From Hyphomicrobium_A sp044507625 (GTDB lineage Bacteria; Pseudomonadota; Alphaproteobacteria; Rhizobiales; Hyphomicrobiaceae): a stretch of DNA of 64,000 bases. The stretch lies in contig JBIQJE010000007.1 of the NCBI GenBank assembly GCA_044507625.1, forward strand, positions 62,001 through 126,000, written 5' to 3'. Below, in pieces: positions 50,596 to 59,148 of this stretch (position 1 is its first letter; each line of letters begins with the position of its first letter). A program made the position numbers and the translations under genes. The notes under the pieces were generated by a model. The model made no database searches and was not told where the DNA came from. It worked only from the letters and a program-made list of their open reading frames with translations.

Positions 50596-51365
50596 GCGCC
50601 GTCACCCTGGGCATCGAGCGAGACATCCCCGAACGAGAAGGAGAGCTGGCGGCCGTCACCGCTGTCGAGCAGCAGCGCGCCATGATCGTCGAGGCCGGCA
50701 AATCGGCCAGAAAGTGGCGTGGCCCCGGCATGCACAGTCAGCGGCTCCCCGATGGCGCCGGCGCGCTCGAGCCACGCCGCCCGCACCTCAACGAAGCCCG
50801 CTCCGTCGTCCCACTTTGTCATCCAGTCTTTCATTGTGTGCGCCAGGAAGCACAACGCCCCCTGCGGCGAAAGCTCTAATCCATGCTGCGCGAGAAATGT
50901 CGCGGCGCGCCCCAGATTCTCCGGCGCCGAAACGAGGTTAAGGCCGATGCCGATGACGGCAACGGCACCCGCCTCGCCGGGGCGTACCGTGCTCTCGATG
51001 AGGATGCCGCCCGCCTTGGCGGGCCCGATCAGGATATCGTTGGGCCACTTGAGCCGCAGCCCGGGCGCGCCCCCCGCCCGCGTAATGGCGTCATGGACGG
51101 CGACGCCCGCCACCAGCGAAAGCTGCCCGGCCTTCGCCGGCGGGCAGTTCACCGCCGCGACATAGCTCGCGAAGAGATTGCCCGGCCGGGATGCCCATGT
51201 GCGCCCCGAACGGCCCTTCCCCGCCGTCTGGCGGTCGGCCGTGATCCACAGCGGCCCGCGCGCGCCCGCAAGCACGCGGCGCATGGCCTCCTCGTTCGTA
51301 CCGTCGACGGCCTCGATATGAACGTGCGCACAGCCCTCCGGCAGTTGGGGCGGTGCGTTCATCAT
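50592..51365 (-). CDS. birA: Biotin--[acetyl-CoA-carboxylase] ligase
   Basis: BirA activates biotin to biotinyl-AMP and attaches it to the carboxyl carrier protein. The 257-residue protein has the ligase core only, without the N-terminal helix-turn-helix of the Escherichia coli repressor type: VDGTNEEAMRRV, ADRQTAGKGRSGRTWASRPG, LRLKWPNDILIG, KAGGILIEST and IGIGLNLV, then a C-terminal SH3-like domain. The start ATG (51365) overlaps the nuoN stop; the longer frame upstream is nuoN read in another frame. Confidence 0.95.
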   Translation of the reverse strand: MMNAPPQLPEGCAHVHIEAVDGTNEEAMRRVLAGARGPLWITADRQTAGKGRSGRTWASRPGNLFASYVAAVNCPPAKAGQLSLVAGVAVHDAITRAGGAPGLRLKWPNDILIGPAKAGGILIESTVRPGEAGAVAVIGIGLNLVSAPENLGRAATFLAQHGLELSPQGALCFLAHTMKDWMTKWDDGAGFVEVRAAWLERAGAIGEPLTVHAGATPLSGRFAGLDDHGALLLDSGDGRQLSFSFGDVSLDAQGDGA

Positions 51366-52837
51366 GGCAGAGCGGCGGTAGAGGTCGCGTGCAAGGCGCG
51401 GGCGGCGGCGAGTGCGGCATCGGTGAGAGGCGCCGGAAGCAATACGAACATCACCACGAACGCGGCCCCCAGCGCCATCACGATGCCAGTGCCGCGCTCC
51501 ACCGGAACGTAGGCGGTCTTCGGCGCATCGAAGAACATAATCTTGACGATGCGCAGGTAGTAGTAGGCGCCGACGACGCTCGATAGCACGCCGATGATCG
51601 CCAGGGTGACCATGCCCGCCTCCATGGCGGCGCCAAACACATAGAGCTTCGCGAAGAAGCCCGCGAGCGGAGGAATACCCGCCATCGAGAACAGCAGCAT
51701 CGCAAGCGCAAACGCCATGGAGAGGTTGGTGCTGGCTAAGCCCGACAGCGAATCGATATCTTCCACGGGCCCTTCGGGCGTGCGCATCGCAAGGATGCAC
51801 GCGAAGGTGCCGACCGTCATCACGATGTAGATCGCGAGATAGACGAGCACCGATTGCGTGCCGACCTCGGTGTTGGCGGCCAGGCCGATGAGCGCATAGC
51901 CCACGTGGCCGATCGAAGAATAGGCCATCAGCCGCTTGATGTTCGTCTGGCCGATGGCCGCGAACGCGCCCAGCAGCATCGAGGCGATGGAGATGAAAAC
52001 GATGATCTGCTGCCACTGGACGGCAGCCCCCGGAAAGCCCTGCAGCAGCGTACGCACCAGCAGCGCCATCGCCGCGAGCTTTGGCGCCGCGGAAAAGAAC
52101 GCCGTGACCGGCGTCGGCGCACCCTCATAGACGTCCGGCGTCCACATGTGGAACGGCACCGCGCCGATCTTGAAGGCGAGGCCGACGAGCAGGAACACAA
52201 GGCCCACGATGAGCCCCACGTTCTCCGCCGCGGAACGGCCCTGTGCCACCGAGGCGATGACACCGAAATCGACCGAGCCCGTAAAGCCGTAAATCAGCGA
52301 AGCGCCATAGAGCAGCATGCCGGAAGTCAGCGAGCCGAGCACGAAGTACTTGAGGCCCGCTTCCGATGAGCGCACCTGTCCGCGGTCAATGGCTGCGACG
52401 ACATAGAGCGCGAGGCTCTGCAGCTCGAGGCCCAGGAACAGCGCGATCAGATTGCCCGCCGACACCATGAGCAGCATGCCGACGCCCGACAACAGGATCA
52501 GCGTGCAGATCTCTGCGGTAAGAAGCTTCGCCCGCGCGAGCGTGTCGAGCGACATCAGAAGAACGAACGCAGCGCCGCCGATGATCAGGATCTTGGTGAA
52601 GCGGCTGAACGCATCGCCGATGAACGCCCCGCCGAACAGCACTTCGCGGCCGGCATCGCCCGTGGCGACGAAAATGCCGGAAAGCGCCAGCACGAGGATC
52701 GACAGCCAGCCGGACACGTAATCGGCGCCCGGCTCGCCATCCTTGCGGAACACGCCGACCATGAGCACGCCCATGGCGCCGAGCGCCAGCACGATCTCAG
52801 GCAAGAGGGGCGCGTAGGATTTCAACTCGTCCATCAT
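51362..52837 (-). CDS. nuoN: NADH-quinone oxidoreductase subunit N
   Basis: NuoN is one of three antiporter-like, proton-pumping membrane subunits of complex I. The 491-residue polytopic protein (about 14 helices) has the Mrp-type signatures KIGAVPFHMWTPDVYEGAP, with a key Lys, and IGQTNIKRLMAYSSIGHVGY. It lies 9 bp after nuoM and is coupled to birA by ATGA. Confidence 0.96.
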   Translation of the reverse strand: MMDELKSYAPLLPEIVLALGAMGVLMVGVFRKDGEPGADYVSGWLSILVLALSGIFVATGDAGREVLFGGAFIGDAFSRFTKILIIGGAAFVLLMSLDTLARAKLLTAEICTLILLSGVGMLLMVSAGNLIALFLGLELQSLALYVVAAIDRGQVRSSEAGLKYFVLGSLTSGMLLYGASLIYGFTGSVDFGVIASVAQGRSAAENVGLIVGLVFLLVGLAFKIGAVPFHMWTPDVYEGAPTPVTAFFSAAPKLAAMALLVRTLLQGFPGAAVQWQQIIVFISIASMLLGAFAAIGQTNIKRLMAYSSIGHVGYALIGLAANTEVGTQSVLVYLAIYIVMTVGTFACILAMRTPEGPVEDIDSLSGLASTNLSMAFALAMLLFSMAGIPPLAGFFAKLYVFGAAMEAGMVTLAIIGVLSSVVGAYYYLRIVKIMFFDAPKTAYVPVERGTGIVMALGAAFVVMFVLLPAPLTDAALAAARALHATSTAALP

Positions 52838-52846
52838 AGGCCCCGT

Positions 52847-54400
52847 TTACTTCAGTGCCGGCGCGGTGGCCGGCGGCGCGGGTTGTGCGGAGGTGCCGCC
52901 CGGCGAGCCCTGCGCCGTCGCGCCTGCGCGAATGGCGGTCTCGTAGGAGGTCACGAGCTTTTTCACCGACACGGCGGTTACGTCGAGGATCGGCGCGGGA
53001 TGGAGGCCGAAGAAAATCGTCAGCGCGACCAGCGGCGCGAGGATGCCGATTTCCCTGAGGCTGACGTCCTGAATGTTCTTCAGCGTCGGCTGCACCAGAG
53101 AGCCGTAGATCACGCGCCGGTAGACATAGAGCGCATACGATGCCGAGAGGATCACGCCGCTGGTGGCGAGCAGCGCCACCCACGTGTTCACCTTGAACGA
53201 GGCCAGCAGCGTCAGAAACTCACCGATAAATCCCGAGGTTCCCGGCAGGCCGACATTGGCCATCGTGAACACCATGAAGATCGCGGCGTAGATCGGCATG
53301 CGGTTCACGAGCCCCCCGAAGGCGGCGATTTCGTGCGTGTGCAGGCGATCATAGAGCACGCCGACGCAGAGGAAGAGGCCGGCGGAGATGATGCCGTGCG
53401 AGAGCATCTGGAAGATCGCGCCCTCGACGCCCTGGGCCGAGAACGTGAAGATGCCGAGCGTCACGAAGCCCATGTGAGCGACCGACGAATAGGCGATCAG
53501 CTTCTTGAGGTCCGTCTGCGCCAGCGCCACCAGCGAGGTGTAGATGATGGCGATGACCGACAGCGTCCACATGAACGGTGCGAGCTGCTCGCTCGCCAAC
53601 GGGAACATCGGCACCGAGAAGCGCAGGAAGCCGTAGCCGCCCATCTTCAGAAGGATCGCCGCCAGCACCACAGAGCCGCCCGTCGGCGCCTGCACGTGCG
53701 CATCGGGCAACCACGTGTGCACCGGCCACATCGGCAGCTTCACCGCGAACGAGGCGAAGAACGCGAACCACAGCCACCACTGCATGTCGGCCGGGAACGA
53801 CGTGGTCATCAGCGTCGGGATGTCGGTCGTGCCGGCGAACCAATACATTGAAAGCAGCGCCAGCAGCATCAGCACCGAGCCGAGCAGCGTATAGAGGAAG
53901 AACTTGAAGGTGGCGTAGATGCGCTCCTTGCCGCCCCAGATGCCGATGATGAGGAACATCGGGATGAGGCCGCCCTCGAAGAAGACGTAGAAGAGCACCA
54001 GATCGAGCGCGCAGAAGACGCCGATCATCAGCGTTTCCAGCACGAGGAACGCGATCATGTACTCCTTCACGCGCGTCTGGATCGCACCCCAGCTCTGGAT
54101 GATGACGAGCGGCATGAGGAACGTCGTCAGAATGACGAACAGCATCGAGATGCCGTCGACGCCGAGCTTGAAGCTCATGCCGTGCATCCACGGCCGCTCC
54201 TCCACGAACTGGAAGCCGGCGTTCGTCGGATCGAACCGAGCCCAGATGAGGATGGAGATGAGGAACGTGATGACTGTGGTCCACAGCGCGACCCAGCGCG
54301 CGTTGCCCTTTGCCTCACGGTTCAGGAAGCCGATGATGAGCGCGCCGACCAGCGGCATGAACATCACGATCGACAGCAGCGGAGCGGTGGAGAGGTCCAT
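52847..54400 (-). CDS. nuoM: NADH-quinone oxidoreductase subunit M
   Basis: NuoM is the middle antiporter-like subunit of complex I. The 517-residue protein has KLPMWPVHTWLPDAHVQAP and AQTDLKKLIAYSSVAHMGF, the family's conserved Lys-bearing helices, and FVEERPWMHGMSFKLGVDGI near the N-terminus. A Pro/Ala-rich C-terminal tail of about 20 residues is extra. Its start overlaps the nuoL stop by one base (TGATG). Confidence 0.96.
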   Translation of the reverse strand: MDLSTAPLLSIVMFMPLVGALIIGFLNREAKGNARWVALWTTVITFLISILIWARFDPTNAGFQFVEERPWMHGMSFKLGVDGISMLFVILTTFLMPLVIIQSWGAIQTRVKEYMIAFLVLETLMIGVFCALDLVLFYVFFEGGLIPMFLIIGIWGGKERIYATFKFFLYTLLGSVLMLLALLSMYWFAGTTDIPTLMTTSFPADMQWWLWFAFFASFAVKLPMWPVHTWLPDAHVQAPTGGSVVLAAILLKMGGYGFLRFSVPMFPLASEQLAPFMWTLSVIAIIYTSLVALAQTDLKKLIAYSSVAHMGFVTLGIFTFSAQGVEGAIFQMLSHGIISAGLFLCVGVLYDRLHTHEIAAFGGLVNRMPIYAAIFMVFTMANVGLPGTSGFIGEFLTLLASFKVNTWVALLATSGVILSASYALYVYRRVIYGSLVQPTLKNIQDVSLREIGILAPLVALTIFFGLHPAPILDVTAVSVKKLVTSYETAIRAGATAQGSPGGTSAQPAPPATAPALK

Positions 54401-56343
54401 CAGCGCACTCCGCCCATGAACATGACGTAGGTGACCAGCAGCGCGACGCCTATGAGCACGGCGAATGCGTAGTGGTAGATGTAGCCCGTCTGGATGCGCA
54501 CGGCCCGCTGCGTCACGGCATAGACGCTCGCCGCGGTGCCGTCGATCAGCCCGTTGATGATGCCGATGTCGCCGACCTTCCAGAGAACGTTTGCGAGCCA
54601 GAACGTCGGCCGCACGAAGATCCGGTCATAGAGCTCGTCAAAGTACCACTTGTTGAGCAGGAAGCGGTACAGCGGGCCGAACGCATTTGCGGTCGCCGCG
54701 GGCAGCGACGGCGATGCGATGTAATAGAGCCAAGCAATCCCAAAACCGGTGGCCATGGCGATGGTCGGCGCCCAGGGCACCCACGCCGGCACGTCATGCA
54801 AGGCATGGAGGATGTGGTTGTGCTCGCCGTTGAAGATCGCCTTGCCCCAGAAGTCGTGCTGAACGTCACCGACGAAGAACGGCGTCGCCGCACCGGCCAC
54901 AACCGCACCGAAGGCAAGCACGGCGAGCGGCACCAGCATGACCGGCGGGCTCTCGTGCGCGTGATCGAATGTCTCGCTGTCGGCGCGCGTCGGCCCGTGG
55001 AAAGTCATGAACATCAACCGCCATGAATAGAACGAGGTCATCAGCGCGGCGATGACCAGAGCCCAGAACGCGTAGTTGCCGGGCGTGTGCGCGGCATGGG
55101 CGGCCTCGATGATGGTGTCCTTCGAATAGAAACCGGAAAGGCCGGCGAGGTGCGGGATACCGACGCCTGTCAGTGCCAGCGTCCCGATCAGCATCATGGC
55201 CCAGGTGAACTGCAGCTTCGGACGCAGGCCGCCCATTTTGCGCATGTCCTGCTCGTGGTGCATGGCGTGGATGACGGAGCCCGCCCCCAGGAACAGCAAC
55301 GCCTTGAAGAAGGCGTGGGTGAAGAGATGGAACACACCCGCCTGGTACGCGCCGACGCCGCAGGCAACGAACATGTAGCCGAGCTGGGAGCACGTCGAAT
55401 AGGCGATGACGCGCTTGATGTCGTTCTGCACGAGCCCGACGGTGGCCGCGAAGAACGCCGTGACGGCGCCGATCAGCACCACGAACTGCAGCGCATCGGG
55501 CGCATGCTCGAAGATGGGCGACAGCCGCGCGACCATGAACACGCCCGCCGTGACCATCGTCGCCGCGTGGATCAGTGCCGAGACCGGCGTCGGGCCTTCC
55601 ATGGCGTCGGGCAGCCAGGTGTGCAGCAGGAACTGCGCGGACTTGCCCATCGCGCCCATGAACAGCAGGAGGCAGACCGTGGTGAGGATGTCGACCTGAT
55701 AGCCGAGGAAGTCGAATGTCTGCCCGGCAACACCCGGCGCGGCATCGAAAAGCTGCTGCAGGTTGACGGTGCGGAAGACGAGGAACAGCCCGAAGATGCC
55801 CAGCAGGAAGCCGAAGTCACCGACGCGGTTGACGACGAACGCCTTGATCGCCGCCGCGTTCGCTTCCGGCTTCGTGTACCAGAAGCCGATCAGCAGGTAG
55901 GAGAAAAGGCCGACGCCCTCCCAGCCGAAGAACATCTGCACGAGGTTGTCGGCCGTCACCAGCATCAGCATCGCGAAGGTAAAGCCGCTGAGGTAGGCGA
56001 AGAAGCGCGGGCGGCTGTCGTCCTCGTGCATATAGCCGATCGAATAGACATGCACGAGCGCCGAGACCGTCGTCACGACGACGAACATCACCGCCGTCAG
56101 CGTGTCGATCTTGAATGCCCAGCCGATGTCGAGCTCACCCGACGTGATCCAGCGCTCGATGGTGACGTGCGCGGTCTCCTGGCCGAAGCCGACGCGCCAG
56201 AACACGATCCATGAGAGCACGCACGAGACGAGCAGAAGACCCGTTGTGATGAGCTCCGCAGGGCGGGCGCCAAGGAGGCGGCCGAAAAGCCCCGCGATGA
56301 GTCCGCCGAGCGCCGGCAGGAAAACGATGGCCGAGTAGATCAT
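54400..56343 (-). CDS. nuoL: NADH-quinone oxidoreductase subunit L
   Basis: NuoL is the distal antiporter-like subunit of complex I with the long lateral helix. The 647-residue protein has MGKSAQFLLHTWLPDAMEGP, VQNDIKRVIAYSTCSQLGYM and FFGWEGVGLFSYLLIGFWY, and a long C-terminal segment with the lateral helix followed by a final transmembrane helix. It lies 6 bp after nuoK. Confidence 0.97.
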   Translation of the reverse strand: MIYSAIVFLPALGGLIAGLFGRLLGARPAELITTGLLLVSCVLSWIVFWRVGFGQETAHVTIERWITSGELDIGWAFKIDTLTAVMFVVVTTVSALVHVYSIGYMHEDDSRPRFFAYLSGFTFAMLMLVTADNLVQMFFGWEGVGLFSYLLIGFWYTKPEANAAAIKAFVVNRVGDFGFLLGIFGLFLVFRTVNLQQLFDAAPGVAGQTFDFLGYQVDILTTVCLLLFMGAMGKSAQFLLHTWLPDAMEGPTPVSALIHAATMVTAGVFMVARLSPIFEHAPDALQFVVLIGAVTAFFAATVGLVQNDIKRVIAYSTCSQLGYMFVACGVGAYQAGVFHLFTHAFFKALLFLGAGSVIHAMHHEQDMRKMGGLRPKLQFTWAMMLIGTLALTGVGIPHLAGLSGFYSKDTIIEAAHAAHTPGNYAFWALVIAALMTSFYSWRLMFMTFHGPTRADSETFDHAHESPPVMLVPLAVLAFGAVVAGAATPFFVGDVQHDFWGKAIFNGEHNHILHALHDVPAWVPWAPTIAMATGFGIAWLYYIASPSLPAATANAFGPLYRFLLNKWYFDELYDRIFVRPTFWLANVLWKVGDIGIINGLIDGTAASVYAVTQRAVRIQTGYIYHYAFAVLIGVALLVTYVMFMGGVR

Positions 56344-56349
56344 CCAGCC

Positions 56350-56658
56350 TCAGCCCTTCATCATGTTGATGTCTTCGACCGCGATGGAGCCGCGGTTGCG
56401 GAAGTAGACCACGACGATGGCAAGGCCGATGGCGGCCTCCGCCGCGGCGACCGTCAGGTTGAACAGGGCGAAGACCTGCCCCACGAGATCGCCGAGGTAA
56501 TAGGAGAACGCCACGAGGTTGATGTTGACCGCCAGAAGCATCAGCTCGATCGACATCAGGATGACGATCACGTTCTTGCGGTTGAGGAAGATGCCGAGCA
56601 TGCCCACCGTGAAGAGGCAGGCCGCGACGGTCAGATAATGTCCGATACCGATGGTCAT
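56350..56658 (-). CDS. nuoK: NADH-quinone oxidoreductase subunit K
   Basis: NuoK is a three-helix proton-path subunit of complex I. The 102-residue length is exact. The conserved membrane glutamates are in MSIELMLLAVNINLVAFS and LTVAAAEAAIGLAIVVVYF. It lies 17 bp after nuoJ and 6 bp before nuoL. Confidence 0.97.
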   Translation of the reverse strand: MTIGIGHYLTVAACLFTVGMLGIFLNRKNVIVILMSIELMLLAVNINLVAFSYYLGDLVGQVFALFNLTVAAAEAAIGLAIVVVYFRNRGSIAVEDINMMKG

Positions 56659-56675
56659 GATGCCCCCGTTTGTCG

Positions 56676-57314
56676 CTAGCCCTGAGCCTCGGCGGGAATG
56701 ACAGCCCCGCCCGGCGGCACCTTGACGATCTCGACGCCCGTGGCCGGCGTGCGCGCGACCTGCTTGGCGATCGACTGACGCCGCACGCCGGTCCTGTGTT
56801 GAAGCGTCAGCACGATGGCGCCCACCATGGCGACGAGCAGCACCAGCCCGGCAATCTCGAAGAAGAAGACGTAGCGCGTGTAGAGCACGAGCCCGAGCGC
56901 CTGCGTGTTGGACGTCTCATGCCCCAGCTCCGTCAGCGGCGCGCCGGGGTTCTGCGCAATGCCCAGCCCGAAACCGCCGCCCACGAACAGCGCCACCAGC
57001 TCCGCCAGCACGATGCCGCCGACGATCAGCCCCACCGGCGCATTCTTGATAAAGCCCGCGCGCAGCTCCGCGAAATCGACGTCGAGCATCATCACGACGA
57101 ACAGGAACAGCACCGCCACCGCGCCCACGTAGACGATGATCAGGAGCATCGCCAGGAACTCGGCGCCGAGCAGCACGAAGAGGCCCGCGGCGTTGAAGAA
57201 CGCCAGGATGAGGAACAGCACCGCATGCACGGGGTTCTTGGCCACGATGACCATGACCGCCGCGGCAACGCAAAGCACCGCGAAGAGATAAAAGAAGCCA
57301 GCCGTCAGCGCCAT
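56676..57314 (-). CDS. nuoJ: NADH-quinone oxidoreductase subunit J
   Basis: NuoJ is a five-helix subunit beside NuoK in the membrane arm. The start is set at MALTAGFFYLFAVL (57314), giving 212 residues; the frame continues upstream without NuoJ character. Motifs: KNPVHAVLFLILAFFNAAGL and FVVMMLDVDF, with a C-terminal helix VFFFEIAGLVLLVAMVGAIV. A 231-bp gap separates it from nuoI, unusual in this otherwise tight operon. Confidence 0.95.
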   Translation of the reverse strand: MALTAGFFYLFAVLCVAAAVMVIVAKNPVHAVLFLILAFFNAAGLFVLLGAEFLAMLLIIVYVGAVAVLFLFVVMMLDVDFAELRAGFIKNAPVGLIVGGIVLAELVALFVGGGFGLGIAQNPGAPLTELGHETSNTQALGLVLYTRYVFFFEIAGLVLLVAMVGAIVLTLQHRTGVRRQSIAKQVARTPATGVEIVKVPPGGAVIPAEAQG

Positions 57315-57401
57315 TGCGTGCGATCCACAGCCCTCGGCTCGCCGCCCCGGAGCGCAGGCCGCAAAGATGCGGCAGCCTCGGACCGGCAGCCATTTTCGCG
57401 C

Positions 57402-57417
57402 TAGGGTGAGTACCCTA
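57402..57417. repeat. Small palindrome in the nuoI-nuoJ gap
   Basis: TAGGGT at 57402-57407 and ACCCTA at 57412-57417 form a 6-bp inverted repeat around GAGT. It is about 90 bp upstream of the nuoJ start in the only large gap of the nuo operon. It could be an operator or a processing stem; the evidence is the symmetry and position alone. Confidence 0.3.
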
Positions 57418-57545
57418 TGCGCTCTCACAATCCAAGCGCCGAGAGCGTTTTGCCGCCCCGGCGCGCGATTTGCCCGTCCCCGGGGCCGTGCAACGTGCCC
57501 CATGATTCGCCGGTCCGTCTTGACCGGCGCCACGACGACCGCGGT

Positions 57546-58040
57546 TTACCGGTACGGCGCATCGAGCGCGAGGTTCCGCGCGATTTCACGCTCCCACCGG
57601 TCGCCGTTATCGAGCAGCTTCTCTTTGTTGTAGTAGAGCTCCTCGCGGGTCTCGGTGGAGAACTCGAAGTTCGGGCCCTCGACGATGGCGTCCACCGGGC
57701 AGGCCTCCTGGCACAGGCCGCAGTAAATGCACTTCACCATGTCGATGTCGTAGCGCGTGGTGCGGCGGGTACCGTCGTTGCGGCGCGGGCCGGCTTCGAT
57801 GGTGATCGCCTGCGCCGGGCAGATCGCCTCGCACAGCTTGCACGCGATGCAGCGCTCCTCCCCGTTGGGATAACGCCTCAAGGCATGCTCGCCGCGGAAG
57901 CGCGGCGATAGCGGGCCGCGCTCGAACGGGTAGTCCAGCGTCTTCTTCTTGGCGAAGAAATAACGCATGGAAAGCCCGAAGGCCTGCACGAACTCCCACA
58001 GGAACAGTGACTTTACCGATTGTGCAACGTTCATTGCCAC
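57546..58040 (-). CDS. nuoI: NADH-quinone oxidoreductase subunit I
   Basis: NuoI carries the two 4Fe-4S clusters N6a and N6b that pass electrons towards the quinone site. Both Cys sets are intact: CIACKLCEAICP and CIYCGLCQEACP. The 164-residue length is typical of alphaproteobacteria. An ATG two codons later is an equally possible start. It lies 25 bp after nuoH. Confidence 0.97.
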   Translation of the reverse strand: MAMNVAQSVKSLFLWEFVQAFGLSMRYFFAKKKTLDYPFERGPLSPRFRGEHALRRYPNGEERCIACKLCEAICPAQAITIEAGPRRNDGTRRTTRYDIDMVKCIYCGLCQEACPVDAIVEGPNFEFSTETREELYYNKEKLLDNGDRWEREIARNLALDAPYR

Positions 58041-58065
58041 GTCTTTAGATCCTTCTGGCCCCGCG

Positions 58066-59133
58066 TCAGGCAGTGCGCGCGTACTGCAGAATGCCGGCGA
58101 CGATCACCACCATGGCGAGGGAAAGCGGCAGGAACACCTTCCAGCCGAGGCGCATCAACTGGTCGTAGCGGTAACGGGGCACCATCGCCTTCGCCATCGC
58201 GATGAGGAAGAAGACGAACACGCTCTTGGCGAGGAACCAGAAGATTCCCGGAACCCACGTGAAAGGCGCCACCGCGACCGGCGGCAGCCAGCCGCCGAGA
58301 AACAGAATGGTCGTGAGCGCGCACATGCTGACGATGGATACGTACTCGCCCAGCATGAAGAGGAGATAGGGTGTCGATGAGTATTCGACCATGAAACCGG
58401 CAACGAGCTCCGATTCCGCCTCGACGAGGTCGAACGGCGGCCGGTTTGTCTCGGCCAGTGCCGAGACGTAGAAGATCACGAACATCGGAAACAGAGCGAG
58501 CCAGTACCAGTCGAGCGCCGACGCCGGCAGCCCCACCCGGGTGCCGATGCCCGTCTGCTGCGCGTTGACGATGTCGGTGAGGTTCAGCGATCCGACGCAC
58601 AGGATCACCGTGATGATCACGAAGCCGATCGAGACCTCGTACGACACCATCTGCGCCGCCGAACGCAGCGAGCCCATGAACGGGTACTTGGAGTTCGACG
58701 CCCAGCCGCCCATGATGATGCCGTAGACGGCGAGCGAGGAGAGCGCGAGCAGGTAGAGGACGCCGACGTTGAGGTCGGAGATCACCCACTTGCCCCATCC
58801 ATCCTGATTGACGGGAATGACCGCCCACCCGGCGAGTGCAAAGGTTGCCGTCGCAATGGGAGCAAGCAGGAAGACGCCCTTGTTGGCGCCCGCCGGAATG
58901 ACGGGCTCCTTGAAGACGAACTTCAGAAGATCGGCGAACGACTGCAACAGGCCGAAGGCCCCGACCACGTTTGGCCCGCGCCGCATCTGCACCGCCGCCC
59001 AGACCTTACGGTCCATGAGCAGCAGAAAGGCGATGATGACGAGCAGCGCGACGAGTGTGAGCAGGCTCCACCCGACCATGATCGCGAACCAGAGGCCGTA
59101 ATCCCACCAGAGCTGCCAGGAGCTGTCGGTCAT
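58066..59133 (-). CDS. nuoH: NADH-quinone oxidoreductase subunit H
   Basis: NuoH is the membrane subunit lining the quinone chamber at the arm junction. The 355-residue protein has about eight helices and the signatures VWAAVQMRRGPNVVGAFGLL, the acidic loop AETNRPPFDLVEAESELVAG and PRYRYDQLMRLGWKVFLP. It lies 15 bp after nuoG. Confidence 0.97.
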   Translation of the reverse strand: MTDSSWQLWWDYGLWFAIMVGWSLLTLVALLVIIAFLLLMDRKVWAAVQMRRGPNVVGAFGLLQSFADLLKFVFKEPVIPAGANKGVFLLAPIATATFALAGWAVIPVNQDGWGKWVISDLNVGVLYLLALSSLAVYGIIMGGWASNSKYPFMGSLRSAAQMVSYEVSIGFVIITVILCVGSLNLTDIVNAQQTGIGTRVGLPASALDWYWLALFPMFVIFYVSALAETNRPPFDLVEAESELVAGFMVEYSSTPYLLFMLGEYVSIVSMCALTTILFLGGWLPPVAVAPFTWVPGIFWFLAKSVFVFFLIAMAKAMVPRYRYDQLMRLGWKVFLPLSLAMVVIVAGILQYARTA

Positions 59134-59148
59134 CTGAGCGTCTCGTCC

